14,018 bases of DNA from Thermomucor indicae-seudaticae (Eukaryota; Mucoromycota; Mucoromycetes; Mucorales; Lichtheimiaceae). Within the stretch, counting starts at the first letter, position 1, and each line of letters begins with the position of its first letter. Both the position numbers and the translations under genes were made by a program. Positions 1 through 7,855 of the stretch are shown piece by piece. The DNA lies in contig JSYX01000763.1 of the NCBI GenBank assembly GCA_000787465.1, forward strand, positions 1 to 14,018, read 5' to 3'. The notes under the pieces were generated by a model. The model had not been told where the DNA came from. It worked only from the letters and a program-made list of their open reading frames with translations, and did not search any database.

Positions 1-316
1 CCACATAGAAAGTTATAAATAGGATGTAGGATTGGACGTAATAAAACAAACTATCTTTGAGTCTCACTGATTTTTAGTCTCTTTACTATTGTGATATTAC
101 AGTCGGATCTGCTTCTGCTCTGGTTTGCGGCTTTGACTTTGGAGAGGAAGGCTTTTTCTGTCGGAAACCGACTCACCCCAGAATTAACAAAGCAAAGCAT
201 CCTGCTTTCTACGTGGATCGTTAGCCGAAAGCAGATAGGATAAGCCCAATAAACATTTTAGTGGCTCCCTCTTGAACATTTCCCGAGCATCGTTATATAA
301 CCATACGCACGAATAA
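1..316. other. Non-coding flank, nothing recognised
   Basis: No open reading frame of convincing composition and no RNA gene is visible here. The stretch ends at the target duplication of the miniature element that follows. Confidence 0.5.
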
Positions 317-324
317 CGCATTCT
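317..324. repeat. Left target-site duplication of the MITE
   Basis: CGCATTCT, matched by CGCATTCC at 460-467 on the other side of the element. The single mismatch suggests an insertion that is not very recent. Confidence 0.65.
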
Positions 325-459
325 TAGTGTTCACCACTTGACTCGACTCGACTCGGCTCAACTCGAGCATCCAGGTTAGGGTCATCACGACTCGAGTCGA
401 GTTCGAGTCAGACCAAATTTGGCTCGATTCGAACTCAACTCGAGTCGTGGTGAACCCTA
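325..459. mobile_element. hAT-type MITE (135 bp, foldback)
   Basis: Seen: the left end reads TAGTGTTCACCAC and the right end, reverse-complemented, reads TAGGGTTCACCAC, so the termini are inverted repeats (12 of 13 identical). Flanking octamers CGCATTCT (317-324) and CGCATTCC (460-467) match at 7 of 8 positions and look like a target-site duplication. The interior is packed with ACTCGAG/ACTCGAC units, and 378-458 folds back on itself with CCAAATTTGG near the centre. Known: hAT elements have TIRs beginning (T/C)AGNG and 8-bp duplications. Inferred: a non-autonomous, hAT-mobilised miniature element with no coding capacity. An alternative TSD reading is ACGCATTC on both sides (8/8), with the element ends moved by one base. 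Confidence 0.75.
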
Positions 460-467
460 CGCATTCC
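460..467. repeat. Right target-site duplication of the MITE
   Basis: CGCATTCC, the partner of the octamer at 317-324. Confidence 0.65.
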
Positions 468-830
468 CTGACGATGACTGGGCTAGTTTCAGCTAGAGAT
501 TTACAAACTTGTTCTGTCTCTCCCTCGAATCGTGGCAGCTGCTCACAGATTCGACGAAATTTAAATTGTAAATTCCTGCAGTGCTTGTTTTGCTGACGCG
601 GAGATTCCAATACATAGGATATGACTTGAACGTAACGGGTTTACTGCTGAATGTGAACAGGATTCAAGGGGACAATCATTTGTTTGCGAACGTTCGAAAG
701 AGTTTTCTGTAATAGTTAAGGAGCGTGCTCCTGCGTTGATCGTGAAGTGGCTGTAGCTAAATTATCACTTCTGTTGGAAAAGAAGAAACCAAGGAGGAAA
801 GCAAGCTGAGGCTGAGTGTATTATTTGTCG
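468..830. other. Non-coding spacer
   Basis: No supported gene. A minus-strand open frame (293-610) runs through the MITE and has MITE-derived low-complexity content, so I do not regard it as coding. Confidence 0.45.
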
Positions 831-895
831 GGGTTCTGAAAACCAGAGCAAACCAGAGCAGAACCAGAGACCAGAGCTCTGGTCCGGAACCTTAC
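831..895. repeat. Palindromic CCAGAGC repeat cluster, possible second foldback element
   Basis: Seen: about four copies of (A)ACCAGAGC in tandem from 841, ending in the perfect 14-bp palindrome ACCAGAGCTCTGGT (870-883). The left edge GGTTCTGAAAACC and the right edge GGTCCGGAACC are imperfect inverted repeats. The right end read inward (TAAGGTTCCGGACC) resembles the TAGGGTTCACC end of the MITE at 325-459. No flanking duplication was found. Inferred: a decayed relative of that element type, or a simple palindromic satellite. Confidence 0.45.
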
Positions 896-1140
896 TACTG
901 ATCGACTGACTGCGAAAAATCAGATCGACTTTTAAACCAAATCTGATTCGTCATCTTGCGTGACCGTGAGTCATAAGTTCTTAGAGAAGTCCCCTCACGC
1001 AGTGCTCGCAACTCTCGAGTCCGTCGGAATTGGCGTTGGATATGACTCGTGCGGTCCTGGAAGGACGATTGTTTCAGGGTCAATGGAAAAGGATCACTCC
1101 TCTGAATTTAAACCGCGATAGAATTCAGTTGGGTTAGTCT
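896..1140. other. Non-coding spacer
   Basis: I see no gene here. The 62-codon minus-strand frame at 895-1083 has no recognisable motif, promoter or splice context. Confidence 0.4.
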
Positions 1141-1144
1141 CCCC

Positions 1145-1234
1145 AATGTGAGCCACCTTTTCCAATTTGAGTCAACACAGCGAATTTGAGTCACCGTCTA
1201 CAAAATTCAGGCGCACTGAGACCAATGTGAGCCA
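1145..1234. repeat. Four degenerate 12-bp repeats with TGAG(T/C)CA cores
   Basis: Seen: CAATGTGAGCCA (1144-1155), CAATTTGAGTCA (1163-1174), GAATTTGAGTCA (1182-1193) and CAATGTGAGCCA (1223-1234), all in direct orientation. The outer pair are identical to each other and the inner pair nearly so. TGAGTCA is the reverse complement of the bZIP (Gcn4/AP-1) site TGACTCA, so the inner copies are potential bZIP sites. A decayed tandem repeat is an equally good reading. No active gene lies close by; the nearest is the broken minus-strand gene, whose 3' end is at 1403. Confidence 0.5.
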
Positions 1235-1402
1235 AGCCGTGCTATCCGCATACTATGACCTGATGTCAGCTCTTGGCAGCTAGTTCAAGCCAGAACAACA
1301 CCTTAAATGACCAAACTAAGCACCAATCAGAGACTGGTTATGAATGATATGGCTATATTGATAAGAAGAAGTAAGGAAAATAGTAAAGCAAAAGGACTGC
1401 AT

Positions 1403-2935
1403 TCACTTCCTCCGCTGCCTCTTTTGTGGGGAAAACGATGGCGTCAATGGCACCTCCATGGACGGTCTTTGGAAGGTTGTAATGAATACGTTGTCGCTCA
1501 GGAGCACAAGCTCAAGCTTCTCCTTCATCATGGACTTGAACTGCCAGACTAGGGTGATTAGGGCCGTCATTTGGGCAACGAACGTCTCCTCACAAGCCGG
1601 GTACTCCAAGGGGACAAAGCGAAAGACTCGCGAAACGTACCCTGCTGGGCAATCGAAAGCTACAATTGTCAGCCGCAAACCTAAAATTCAAGCTAATTTT
1701 TAAATGCATTATCGTTTACGCCATAGCCCTCCAGACCTGTGGTGATGAAGCCCACTGTAAGGAGCTCATTGACATACTTTAGGTTAGATTTGGTAACTTT
1801 GAATAACATATCTTTAAGTGTCTTTGGCCACTTTAGCATGCTCTCCGTCAGCTCCTTCGCTATAGCGCTCTCCCACAAGCAGGCTGGCCTCCGTGCACCA
1901 GTATTCTTCTGACAGGTGTTTAATGAGCATGTCAACTTTGGTGTCGCAGGTTTTTCTGGACAGAGGCTCGACGCTCGCAATTATGCGACCCAGGTCCTTC
2001 CTCTCGGTCGAGGGCTCGCTCGACTTTTCCCCGCTAGATTCAATCTTTGTGTAAGAATCGGCCGGAGCCTCTGAGATATCATCCTTTTTGCCCGACTTAT
2101 CTGCGCACAATAAATTTAGACTCGTCGAAGCACTCTTCAACAAATCCGCACATCCGGCGAAGGATATCAGCCTCGGTGTGATCCCTAGGCCTGAGATATT
2201 CATAAACTACCAAATCGATTCCTCGCAGAATCTTCTGATGTACCCAGTGGAGGTCTGCCTCCTTCTTTGGGTGGAATGGCGTGTGCTGCGCGACCTTGAA
2301 AATGTCCTCGACCGTGTGCTACTCAGAAGACTGGTTAAGCGGCGTGTTGTTGGCCATCAATCGAGAGAGAATATACCTTCCTTTATACTGCTCCAGGTAA
2401 GCACTAATGGATGGTGGCAGCGGTGGAAGCATGGGCGTCTTGAAGTTTTGATTTTCTTGATCTCGTTGGCAGTAAAGTACTGAGGAACCCAAGCAGGATC
2501 GTTCGGATCCAATATCAAGGAATGGCACGGGCTTATATAATGAATGTTAAGTTTGTGATGAGCATGCTGCATATAATAAGTAACTTACTGCTCGAAGAAA
2601 CACTCCGTTGCCAGTTTGTCCATCTGTTTTTCAACAATAATCCCATCATCCAGGGTCCCCATGCGATTCTCATCCAAGCTTGAAAATATCTTCTGGATGT
2701 TTTCAACGTCACTTGGTGAAAGCACGGACTGTTCTAAGGAGGAACTGCTGATGGCGGTTCTGCTGACGCTGCTGCTTGCACATGTTCCTACTGATCTGAG
2801 TTCGACATCTGGAGTGCAGGCAGTACTACTCAGCACTTTCTAAATGTTCCATGCAGTATCAGCTCGTTACTCGCCCAAAAGAATGGATATCCCGGCACGC
2901 AAGGCACAAGAGCTTACATCTAGCTTTGATGTCAT
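1403..2935 (-). pseudogene. Broken gene of a Mucoromycota-expanded family of unknown function
   Basis: Reading on the minus strand, a gene of about 445 codons can be followed through four exons: 2935-2918, 2839-2589, 2531-1737 and 1680-1403. The introns are 2840-2917 (GTAAGC...TTTAG, 78 nt), 2532-2588 (GTAAGT...ATAAG, 57 nt, with CTTAAC as branch point) and 1681-1736 (weak GTCTGG donor, TTTTAG acceptor, 56 nt). Each junction keeps phase. Landmarks are GTLDDGIIVEKQMDKLATE in exon 2, HSLILDPNDPAW at the start of exon 3, TVGFITTG before the last intron, and FDCPAGYV followed by a helical tail in exon 4. I recall this layout from abundant Mucoromycota proteins without assigned function. Damage: one base lost in an A run (near 2446-2449), an in-frame TAG (2319-2321), one base gained near 2100, and one base gained in a G run (near 1872). 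TTTTAAAG at 2961-2968 could be the TATA element. Certain as a broken gene; function unknown. Confidence 0.65.
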
Positions 2936-3077
2936 CAAAGCGTGCCAGTTAGGCTGCACCTTTTAAAGTTGCTGTATGATGGCGGTTACAATTAGTCTAA
3001 TGTAACCATTTGCATGAGCGGGAATGTCTCATCACCTGTAAGTCTAGTTGCTGTGCAGCTTTGATGAAACGATTGTT

Positions 3078-3438
3078 CTATTCCTTCTTCATATCTGCAG
3101 CTTCAGTGTTTTCAACGACAAAATCAGCATACTCCTCGCAGACCTTTTTGAGCGAAGGGGTCTCGGTTTCGGAAGAGAAGTAGGACTTGAAGACTGACTT
3201 GTACACCGTACAGCATGATATCAATATCAGCAAGATATATTTCTCCTTTTCTCTGCAAATATGTACCTTGTAAATGCTTCGTATCGAGGATTTCTGACAT
3301 ATGGAAATGTTATGGCAACAAGAGCAAGAGAATTTCCATGTGAACGGGCATGATGCCACGTCATCTACCTTGAGGAACATGCGGTCTAGGCCAGAGCGCT
3401 ATATTCGCAGCAAGGAATTTTTCAAGTCTCGACTCCAT
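3078..3438 (-). pseudogene. Small two-exon remnant, weakly GST C-domain-like
   Basis: A possible start at 3438-3436 opens exon 1 (to 3369). An intron at 3294-3368 (GTAGAT...GTCAG, 75 nt, CATAAC branch site) joins in phase to exon 2 (3293-3078). Exon 2 reads through YLQRKGEIYLADIDIMLYG, then needs one added base near 3205 to continue into a well-formed, charged C-terminus ending ENTEAADMKKE and a TAG stop. LEKFLAAN upstream and the LADID helix recall the C-terminal helical domain of glutathione S-transferases and of GST-like domains in translation factors. This rests on one short motif and is a hypothesis only. Coherent coding seems to continue 5' of the proposed start (to about 3520) with another shift, so the true N-terminus may be missing. 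Confidence 0.35.
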
Positions 3439-3821
3439 CAGAGGAAGAAAACATCCTCCAGTTGGTGCAGCGTCGAATCTCTACTTTTTTCATTCCTCTT
3501 CGTTTTCGAGATTTCAGCGTGGAATAGCTAGCAGCGTATCGCCCCTCTATGGTCAAAACAAAATGGGTATAAGTTCAGAGACCAAAACTGCTGCCACCTC
3601 ACTCCATTGCAACCCCGCCTATTGCAGCAACTTTCTGCAACAACTTTCTGGGAATCCAGTCGTCGCGTTAGGCGGGTTCCCACTGTATAAAGAGAGGTGA
3701 GATATGAGTGCATGTGAAATCCTTTTCTCTTCTCAGTGTATTGTTTCTGAAATCTCGTATGGATCTGAATCTTTGTCATCTGAAATCTCGACTTTGAGCC
3801 TTCAATATCTGATGCATAAAA
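3439..3821. other. Spacer with short inverted repeat
   Basis: The spacer contains AACCCCGCCTA (about 3611-3621) and its near-perfect inverted partner TAGGCGGGTT (about 3669-3678), enclosing a direct repeat of CAACTTTCTG. A plus-strand TATAAA lies at about 3687. No convincing gene was found; the plus-strand frame starting at 3704 overlaps the opposite-strand remnant and has no recognisable content. Confidence 0.35.
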
Positions 3822-5077
3822 CTATGAGATTACTTCAGTTGTATTTAAGAAAACTTTTCCAAAGCGATCTTGACCATTTCGTTTGCTCGGCTTATTGGAG
3901 TCGTCATAGTGTCCGACCAAGTTCTCGAGGTGTTCGTTTAAGGCCTCGTTGCCTAGGATCCGGATCTTGTCATCATTATTGAACAAATTGCCGATGTTCT
4001 TCAGGCATAACTTGGCTTTGCCGTTGAAACACTCGTAGAACTTGCGAGTCTGCATCCTCAGAAGGAAGGCGTCGTGTCCGTTCCGGATGACTGCTATCGC
4101 GATCTTTGGAAAACGGCCGAAGTCACCTTGGCTTGTGAATCTTTTTTTGGTTAGTCCCATAACCACGAGAGTCCTGATCGCGTGTGGTCGACAACTAAGC
4201 AAACTTGTTTGAGACGAAGATGCTGGCTTTGTGAAATTTCGATCGAACTTGTTTCAACTGGGCAAGAGCATCGTTGTCGTCAACGCAGTTGACCCATTCT
4301 TCCGCCACCATTTCCTTGAATTGTTCCATGCATTCACTGTCAAGGCAAATTCTGGTATTTTGCATTGATGTGAATGGTCCGCTCGTATGTGGACCAAGCT
4401 CGATACGGCATGAGTTCTCGCCCATGGTAACGCTGGATGTCACCAGCAGCTTGGAGACCTGGTCCCTATTTTCAGTTTTCGGACAGAATCTTCAGCTATG
4501 GCGACTACGCAGACGCTATCATACAGTGCGTTTTCCAGTGGCGCAGAAGATTGCTCGAGAGACATGTTCGGCAACCAGCGTTCGCAATGAGCGTCAATGG
4601 ACTTCAGTCGGCTATAAGGCTCCACACAGTTAATCAAGATAGCGCTGGTCTTTCCCAACAAAGTTGCACCTGCAAAGACCTTTGACGTTTCGTACCGCAT
4701 TTGTGGATACAGTGTCCAATCCATATTCAAACATTTTGACACTTCTCTTGCTAGTTCGACATAGTTCTGGCTTCTGAGCTTAGGATGTAATGGTCTTGAG
4801 TTGAATATGTATTTCCAAATCATATCGTCCGTCCGCAGAGTGCAGCCATCCTGAGCATCATCATTTTGTTGGGCTACTGGAATAGAAACTCGCCTTTTCG
4901 CTGTTTAGCCACCAGCTGCGTCCTCATCTTACTGCCAGTGAGCATATAGTACTTTCGACAACTACCACACGCGGTCAACGTTACTGGAACCCATTCTCCG
5001 GCTTGTGAAAGGGTGATCCGTAGAGGCTGTTCCCTGTCACTCAAAAGCTGGTCATCGGACGCCGCAATGATTACCAT
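3822..5077 (-). pseudogene. Broken long gene of unknown function (about 418 codons)
   Basis: One minus-strand reading frame can be followed from ATG 5077-5075 to a stop at 3822 if three single-base slips are allowed. They are loss of one A in a run at 4895-4898, loss of one A at 4476-4479, and gain of one T at 4201-4203. On both sides of each slip the protein has normal, non-repetitive composition. Landmarks: TACGSCRKYYMLTG near the N-terminus, WTLYPQMRYETSKVFAGA in the middle, EEWVNCVDDNDALAQLKQVR, RPHAIRTLVVMG, and near the C-terminus GDFGRFPKIAIAVIRNGHD followed by KLCLKNIGNLF. No signal peptide or membrane segment is visible. The frame is open upstream of the ATG to a TAG at about 5161. 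I do not recognise a characterised domain; the style resembles large Mucoromycota-specific families. Confident that this was a gene and that it is broken as given. Confidence 0.6.
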
Positions 5078-5174
5078 TTGATGACTAAGGTTTTCCCCGT
5101 CTGCTTGTTCCTGGGATTTACGTTCAACGACAGTCTTGGCACTTTGAATCCAATTGTCGCACTAATACGGATTG

Positions 5175-5185
5175 AATATATATTG
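5175..5185 (-). promoter_or_regulatory. TATA-like element upstream of the 3822-5077 gene
   Basis: AATATATATTC lies about 100 bp upstream of the ATG at 5077, in an AT-rich setting. It is near-palindromic, so strand is assigned by position only. Confidence 0.35.
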
Positions 5186-5189
5186 TTTT

Positions 5190-5599
5190 ATTTGCAACAC
5201 GATCGTCGTTGTTGATGATGCTCCCAATATGAGTGTTGAGGTTGTAAGAGGGAGGATTTGACTATTGTTTGATGGTCAAACTTGAGCTCGATAGGTGAAG
5301 TTCGGAGGAGGGGTCGTGCTTTATTTGAATTAGGCCTAATGGCCAATTCACCGTAAGCGTTATGGTTTGCATGATGTGGGCTTTCGGGGTCCAGAAGGAA
5401 AGACGAAAACTACTGAGTTTTGAATCAATATTTGCATTGCTCGGAATGTCCTTTTTGCGTCAGCTGTAAACCAAGTTTGCAGTGTCTAGCCAAAAAGTTA
5501 ACGCAAGCTAATTTACGCAAGCATAAAGCATAATGTTCGCCCCAGTGATAACATAATCCCGGCTTTCGGTTTTGGACGTCATGCTGATAAAGGAATGCC
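5190..5599. other. Non-coding spacer
   Basis: No gene seen. On the minus strand this is the upstream region of the 5077-3822 gene and is likely its promoter and 5' leader. Confidence 0.4.
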
Positions 5600-5899
5600 T
5601 TAATTTAGCAATTGCTTAACGGTGACGTTTACTAGTCTCCGACCAATCAATGAACAGCAGAAAATGTAGAAATGAGCAGTTGGCACAAAAGCAATAAATG
5701 CAGGGGTTCTTCGCACATCTCTGAGGAAGAGACCGCAAGAATGAAAGTCATAAAGTTCTCCACAAAGTAGTGGATAACAAGTGTACTGGGAAAGACCCAC
5801 ACGAGCCCCCTGATCAGCCGTATTTCTACAAATACATCGTTTACCATCACAATGCCTTTGTGGGGTATCTTACAAATGGCTGGGCCGATTCCGAATCAT
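5600..5899 (-). CDS. Possible small two-exon protein (83 aa), unknown
   Basis: ATG at 5899-5897 opens a 26-nt exon. A 48-nt GTAAGA...TTTGTAG intron (5826-5873) joins in phase to an exon running to a TAA at 5600. The 83-residue product has several cysteines (residues 25, 30, 39, 65 and 66) and an aromatic-rich hydrophobic stretch, AFIAFVPTAHFYIFCCSLIG (about residues 51-70), which could be one membrane helix. A TATA-like stretch read from minus (TTTTTATATGG, about 5952-5962) lies about 55 bp upstream. The splice reading is mine and untested. A competing minus frame in the same region (5647-5850) is also open, so this may be a remnant rather than a working gene. Confidence 0.3.
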
Positions 5900-5969
5900 T
5901 CTTCGGTTTCAATCGGGCATACTGATCACAGTGACGTAGTGCTGTCATTTTCCATATAAAAAGATCAAA

Positions 5970-6318
5970 AGACATGTACGGTATAGCATCCGCCACCTGA
6001 AAGTCCCCATTCTTTTTCCATCAAATCGGTTGGTTGTGCCGAGGTAAGGCCTTTCTTTCTGCTCTAATACATAAGAAAAGCTACTGAAGATTGTATATAA
6101 CTTCTGTAGTGATTTATTTCTTTATTGCTTTACTTCCGTTGTTTCCTCAACGGTTTCCCCGTAATAAAAACGGATTGATTCTTACAGGGTAAGGTTTCCT
6201 TTTGCCTTTTTCTTACTGAATGTGGATGCTAAATGATGCGCGCAAATTCTATGTCTTCGAAAACGCAAATTTCACTTGCACAACACGAAAAATTCTGTGT
6301 CCTGTAACTGCAAAACCA
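5970..6318. other. Non-coding, AT-rich spacer
   Basis: I see no supported gene, repeat or RNA in this stretch. Confidence 0.4.
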
Positions 6319-6736
6319 TCATACCCGTTTACGCCAAAACCTTATATAAATCCTGTAGTCAGCACTGGATCCATCCTCGTTCGTTTCGGAGTCTGAACCA
6401 GGCTCTTGTGGCCTGTTGCGCGCTGACGACTCTGACTTGCGTGTAAATTGGTTACCATGTTTTTTGTACGTGTTTGACGAGCGTGTCTGGATACCGGTAT
6501 CGACCATTGCAAGAAGAGGGTGGGCAGAGAAAGCAGCCATTTTCCTTGTTTACGGATATAGGCTCATAAGCACAATGGAGCTTTAGAATGCTGTTTAAAA
6601 ATGGTATTGCTTTCGATTTACCATTTGAATCTATAGCAATAAACTTCACTGCAGCTGTGTATACTCGCCATTTGTGAGTACGTAATGCACTCGCAGTATT
6701 AAAGCTTTGATTGCAATCACACGAAACTGAATTCAT
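6319..6736 (-). pseudogene. C2H2 zinc-finger protein gene, broken by frameshift
   Basis: The minus frame starts at ATG 6736-6734. Residues 6-17 hold a finger-like CDCNQSF...SALRTH with the usual hydrophobic positions, but the expected second histidine is tyrosine (HKWRVY), one base change away from His. A second finger, CPPSSC-x12-H-x3-H, would be complete if the run of six A (plus-strand T 6460-6465) had five. As it stands the frame ends two codons later at TAA, and the coherent continuation lies in the next frame (charged, QPEPGSDSE-like tail) and ends near 6319. Known: C-x4-C-x12-H-x3-H with Phe/Tyr and Leu at set positions is a classical C2H2 finger that binds zinc and usually DNA. Inferred: a former nucleic-acid-binding protein of about 138 residues, possibly mobile-element associated. 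Strong as a frameshifted finger. Confidence 0.6.
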
Positions 6737-6933
6737 GTCATTTTGGAAAGATTGAACAGACAGGAGTCGCTAAAAGCGCGCACACCTCCATGCGGACGCC
6801 ATCATTATGTTACAAAAGCCTACCACGAGGTTGTCAGGAGCAAAAGTGCTTCGGCCGAGCCACGTATACACAGGGTGTGTGCAACGCTCAGCTACAGAAA
6901 GAAGCAAGGTGTAAGAAGGATAGTGCGACTGTG

Positions 6934-7310
6934 CTAGTCCTCCTGCTTCTTGCATACATGCAGCAAGCGGATCGGCTTCGCAGTTTTTAGAAGATCCACA
7001 ACTTCTTGTGTTGTTTTCCCAGCCAATACGCTTCCCAAAGAGCGTGTATCGCATTCTGACTGGTCAATCCATAATACGAAAAGGCACATAACCTTAATAA
7101 AGGCTAGGACAGCAACCAACAATCCCATCTGAAACAGGATAATAGATCTGAAACGAGATTACCATGAAACACGTAACCAAGGCGAATCTCGTTAACCGTA
7201 TTTGTGAATGGTCCACTTCTTGAAAGAGCCGACATACGATTAATTGTCAGTAAACCGCCAGTAAAGATATATAAGTAGACATGAAAAGCGTTATTGAGAG
7301 ATTTCTTCAT
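6934..7310 (-). pseudogene. Fragment with hydrophobic N-terminus and PDZ-like C-terminus
   Basis: The minus frame 7128-6934 encodes MGLLVAVLAFIKVMCLFVLW, a signal-peptide or anchor-like start, followed by SVLAGKTTQEVVDLLKTAKP and IRLLHV, ending in TAG. The last part resembles the end of a PDZ-type fold (a G-[KM]-[ST]-x-x-E-V-V-x-L-L helix then a beta strand), where the helix bears a ligand groove. This is a pattern resemblance only. Further open frame lies upstream (7310-7104), joined by GTAATC...TTTCAG sequences that could be a short or decayed intron. No full domain is present, so I call it a remnant. Confidence 0.3.
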
Positions 7311-7735
7311 AATAAAGCTCTATTAAGAGTCTCACAGTATCCACTTTCTCTATTTTCCTACCGAATATTACAGCGTGTTTGACATTTAGGTTTGCAACAT
7401 CCAGCACACCAAGGGGCATTGTCAACTGACATTGTTGGCTGTGTACGCAGTACCTGGATGTGCTGTGATACGCTGGCTGCCAATCTTCGGCATGCGTAGA
7501 AAACACCCAAGTTTTTGTGGCTTCGGTCTTCACCTCGTCTGAAGCGGCAGCGGGCGTTTCATTGCTTGCTTCAAATTTCTGCAGCATTTTATACTTAGAA
7601 TCGAGATACTTTTCAGGGTGTGCGCACCAGTTCTCCATGGTTGCTGGTCTCCCAGTAGGCTGCAGGTTGATAGAAACGCTAAGCTGATCAATAGCAGCGA
7701 TCAAGGCATTGGCTTGCTTTATCGAAGTTGGCCAT
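7291..7735 (-). pseudogene. Unknown gene of about 145 codons, one frameshift near the start
   Basis: ATG 7735-7733 opens MANFDK. Removing one base near 7717 would carry this into the long open frame that continues (ANALIAAIDQLSVSINLQP) to a TGA/TAG-type end at 7291. The 7704-7291 frame is clean, of mixed composition, with an Ala/Glu/Thr-rich linker (ETPAAASDEVKTEATKTW) and a Cys/His-containing segment (STHAEDWQPAYHSTSRYCVH). A good TATA box (7762-7770) sits about 30 bp upstream of the ATG. If instead translation begins at an internal ATG the gene could still be functional. No family recognised. Confidence 0.45.
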
Positions 7736-7761
7736 GCTGCTGATCAGCCCGCACGTAAGCC

Positions 7762-7770
7762 GTATATATA
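7762..7770 (-). promoter_or_regulatory. TATA box for the 7291-7735 gene
   Basis: Read from minus, CTATATATACGG lies about 30 bp before ATG 7735. It is the clearest TATA match among the left-hand genes. Confidence 0.5.
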
Positions 7771-7855
7771 GCATGAGAGTCTTATTATCTCTTTCGCCTT
7801 GAGCTGTATCCAAGGTCATTTTGGGTTATGGTGTTAGTATAGCGACAGAATAGGA

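Noticed and set aside
373..381. GGTTAGGGTC as a telomere-like repeat
   Set aside because: A single TTAGGG unit inside the MITE foldback, without tandem copies.
3704..3982. Plus-strand frame downstream of a TATAAA
   Set aside because: It overlaps the well-supported minus-strand remnant in 3822-3982 and its product is Ser/Leu-rich with no motif.
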